DNA from: Candidatus Omnitrophota bacterium
GTDB taxonomy: Bacteria; Omnitrophota; Gorgyraeia; Aquiviventales; Aquiviventaceae
Reading direction: 5' to 3'
DNA: 15,029 bases
Assembly: GCA_016180605.1 (NCBI GenBank)
Contig: JACPAW010000157.1
Coordinates: forward strand, 1 to 15,029
The translations under genes were made by a program, and so were the position numbers. Below are positions 13,349-15,029 of the stretch, piece by piece. Each line of letters starts with the position of its first letter. Positions within the stretch are counted from its first letter, which is position 1. The notes under the pieces are model-generated. The model saw only the letters and a program-made list of their open reading frames with translations. It made no database searches and was not told the DNA's origin.

Positions 13349-14401
13349 CTATATACTCACTCGACTGCCCACGTTCTGCCACCAAGCATCCAACTCCGGA
13401 GTAAAATATTTCACTCGGACCTTTTTATACTCTTTGGTGCTGAACAAATTCTTGTGGGGGAACTTGCCGATTTGCTCCTCGATGCGGCGCACGATGTCCA
13501 TGCATGCAGAGTGGGTAGGAGCGTGGACCATCGTGAACAAAGGATAGGGCCAGTTGGGATAAATGGGCCGACGGTAACAGTGGCTGACTTCCCGGAAACG
13601 CGCCATCTGCTCCCCTGCTGCGTCTACTTGGTCTTCCGGCACCTGCCAGACCACCATGGCATTGGCCAGAAAACCGGCGTTTCGATGGTGGAGAATCGCG
13701 GCAAAGCGCCGCATGTAACCAAGGTGCTCCATCCGCCGCGCCCATTCGAACAACTCTTCTTCCGTGGCATCCGCTTGTTCCGCCCAAACCGCATAAGGCA
13801 TTTCCAACAATGGCAGGTCCTCTTGGAGAATGCGGATAAATTGGATGTCTTGAGGGGTTAAAGGCGGCTTGGCGGCCATGCGCCGCTTCTCGTCATAGAT
13901 CTCTTCCTGGCTCTCGAGAGGAGATTCGGAACCGGTCAGATCCAGTTTGACGCCGATTTTGTAAAGCCGCAATGTAGGCAGAACGATGGTTTCATCCGCA
14001 CGGGCTAAGGTGTGCAGAATCCGCACCACTTGCTTAAGAGAATCTCCTGGCGGAACCGCCACCGTAAACCACAAATTAAAGGGGTCATTTCGCTTGTAGT
14101 TGTGCGAAACCCCAGGATGCTGATTGATGACTTCGGCTGCCTCATCTGCCCTTGCGGGATCCACCCGCATGGCAGCAAGAGTGCTTTGATAGCCTAGCGC
14201 GCGCGTATCAAAAATAGCGGAAAGCTGCCGGATGACTCCGTTCGTTTTGAGTCGGCTCACGCGTTCCAGGCATTCCTGCTCGCTAATCCCAAGCCGCTCC
14301 CCTAGAATCTGAAAAGGCCGGTGGTTGACGGGAAATTGTTTCTGCGCTTCTGTTAAAAGAGCTTTATCCACTGTATCTAAAGTCTGTGCAACGGTTGTCA
14401 T
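13349..14401 (-). CDS. ahbAB: Fused siroheme decarboxylase, AhbA-AhbB
   Basis: AhbA and AhbB (related to NirD, L, G and H) decarboxylate siroheme to 12,18-didecarboxysiroheme, the first step from siroheme toward heme b in the alternative route or heme d1. They look like AsnC/Lrp regulators, with a winged-helix start and a RAM-like domain. Here 350 residues contain two tandem copies. Copy 1 (about 10-155) has LGERLGISEQECLERVSRL and GVSHNYKR with H100. Copy 2 (about 180-345) has a similar helix-turn-helix-like start and EVSHCYRRP with H274. The paired histidine motifs mark decarboxylase rather than transcription factor. The fusion resembles NirDL proteins. Its ATG overlaps the aldo/keto reductase stop as ATGA. 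The nearby siroheme enzyme suggests shared use of siroheme, but AhbC and AhbD are not in view. Confidence 0.9.
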   Translation of the reverse strand: MTTVAQTLDTVDKALLTEAQKQFPVNHRPFQILGERLGISEQECLERVSRLKTNGVIRQLSAIFDTRALGYQSTLAAMRVDPARADEAAEVINQHPGVSHNYKRNDPFNLWFTVAVPPGDSLKQVVRILHTLARADETIVLPTLRLYKIGVKLDLTGSESPLESQEEIYDEKRRMAAKPPLTPQDIQFIRILQEDLPLLEMPYAVWAEQADATEEELFEWARRMEHLGYMRRFAAILHHRNAGFLANAMVVWQVPEDQVDAAGEQMARFREVSHCYRRPIYPNWPYPLFTMVHAPTHSACMDIVRRIEEQIGKFPHKNLFSTKEYKKVRVKYFTPELDAWWQNVGSRVSI

Positions 14402-15029
14402 GGAACCCCCACCTCAATCGGAAGGCCGAAGTTCGCGGCATAGAGTTCATTCACCCGTTGGTACTCTTCGCTGGTTAATCCGGGAGCATCGCACGCGGCG
14501 ACGAATTCCTGCAGGAGCAGTTCATTATAAATATTGGGAAGAACCGAAGCGACGGAGGGCTCTTGCAAGATATACTGGATGGCCGCTTGGCCGATACGGC
14601 GCTTGGTTTTTTCCCACAGAAAACCCAATTGTTCTACTTTTTTCAGGCCATTGACTTGCCATTGGCGTTTGCGCTCATCCGTGGAAACGCGATGGAAACG
14701 ATGGTCGTCCTCCCGGAACACGGTTGACGCATTCACGGTTCCGTCCAAAAGGCCTGAAGCGTGCGGCACCCGCACCAAAAAGCTGCTGGGACCCGATGAA
14801 GAAATGGGGAAAAGTGCCTGGCCGAGCATTTGCTCGAGCATATTGTAAATGATGAAAACCACATCCGCATTCCTTCTCTCAATGGCGTAAGCGCCCTCCT
14901 CGATTTGCCGCTGGGCAATGGCCGGGCCAAGGGCTGGACCATACGCGCGGATTTTCCCTTCTTGCTTGAGCGCCTCCAAAGTAGCAAACAAATCGTCCCG
15001 CTGCAGTGCTTCCAAACGGGGATTGTGCA
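14398..15029 (-). CDS. Aldo/keto reductase, C-terminal part
   Basis: The gene is cut by the window edge. About 210 C-terminal residues are present, beginning HNPRLEALQRDDLF and followed by LKQEGKIRAYGPALGP. These match the second half of the NADPH-dependent aldo/keto reductase barrel (the N-terminal catalytic Tyr and His region is outside). Later segments, RRIGQAAIQYILQEPSVASVLPNIYN and LTSEEYQRVNELYA, correspond to the coenzyme-binding end and the last helices. The TTG at 15015 is an internal Leu, not a start, since the frame continues in good homology to the edge. The final TGA overlaps the ahbAB ATG by 4 nt, so the two are translationally coupled. The substrate is unknown; a role beside heme biosynthesis is suggested by position only. 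Confidence 0.88.
   Translation of the reverse strand, partial: HNPRLEALQRDDLFATLEALKQEGKIRAYGPALGPAIAQRQIEEGAYAIERRNADVVFIIYNMLEQMLGQALFPISSSGPSSFLVRVPHASGLLDGTVNASTVFREDDHRFHRVSTDERKRQWQVNGLKKVEQLGFLWEKTKRRIGQAAIQYILQEPSVASVLPNIYNELLLQEFVAACDAPGLTSEEYQRVNELYAANFGLPIEVGVP

Noticed and set aside
13349..14401. AsnC/Lrp-type transcription regulator
   Set aside because: The protein has two tandem copies and the paired SHNYKR/SHCYRR motifs of siroheme decarboxylase, and sits beside a siroheme enzyme gene.

Overview
The window is bacterial, protein-coding almost throughout, and most of it is read from the minus strand. It is moderately GC-rich by eye. No rRNA, tRNA, CRISPR array or transposase is recognisable. 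The lineage cannot be fixed from sequence alone. A fused NuoE-NuoF, a fused siroheme decarboxylase (AhbA-AhbB), a MoeB-rhodanese protein and many short-period intergenic repeats would suit a Nitrospirota-like or other environmental, partly anaerobic lineage. That placement is inference with low confidence.

Layout, read 5'->3' on the minus strand. (1) 15029-13349: the end of an aldo/keto reductase, coupled by an ATGA overlap to a fused AhbA-AhbB siroheme decarboxylase. (2) 13252-9523: a siroheme- and [4Fe-4S]-dependent nitrite/sulfite reductase, a DsrE-like protein, a MoeB-rhodanese sulfur-transfer protein and a small membrane protein coupled by TAATG. Together these make a siroheme/sulfur block. 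(3) 7403-5821: dusB and maf, overlapping by 46 nt. (4) 5625-5191: a SpeD-family pyruvoyl decarboxylase behind a leader that carries a strong hairpin. (5) 5049-1: the start of a complex I operon, nuoA-nuoB-nuoC-nuoD-nuoEF-nuoG, cut by the window edge in nuoG. On the plus strand, divergent from dusB, lie an MsbA-type ABC exporter and a small membrane protein (7432-9516). Both appear to be transcribed from promoters so close to the ATG that their mRNAs would be almost leaderless.

The most unusual structure is a family of intergenic elements built from 7-bp tandem units. Five occur here, in the nuo operon and the sulfur block. Arms are typically four heptamers long. In four of the five the second arm is the approximate reverse complement of the first, in register with the 7-bp period, so a long hairpin can form. 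The unit sequence differs between elements while period, arm length and inverted layout are kept. One element runs into the translated N-terminus of NuoD, another supplies the Shine-Dalgarno-like sequence of nuoEF, and one is a composite of two unrelated half-arms.

A second notable point is nuoD. About 13-14 codons are missing, out of frame, from an otherwise intact and well conserved gene, with a short direct repeat at the junction. This is either a real lesion in complex I or a sequencing/assembly error, and it should be resolved before the operon is called functional.
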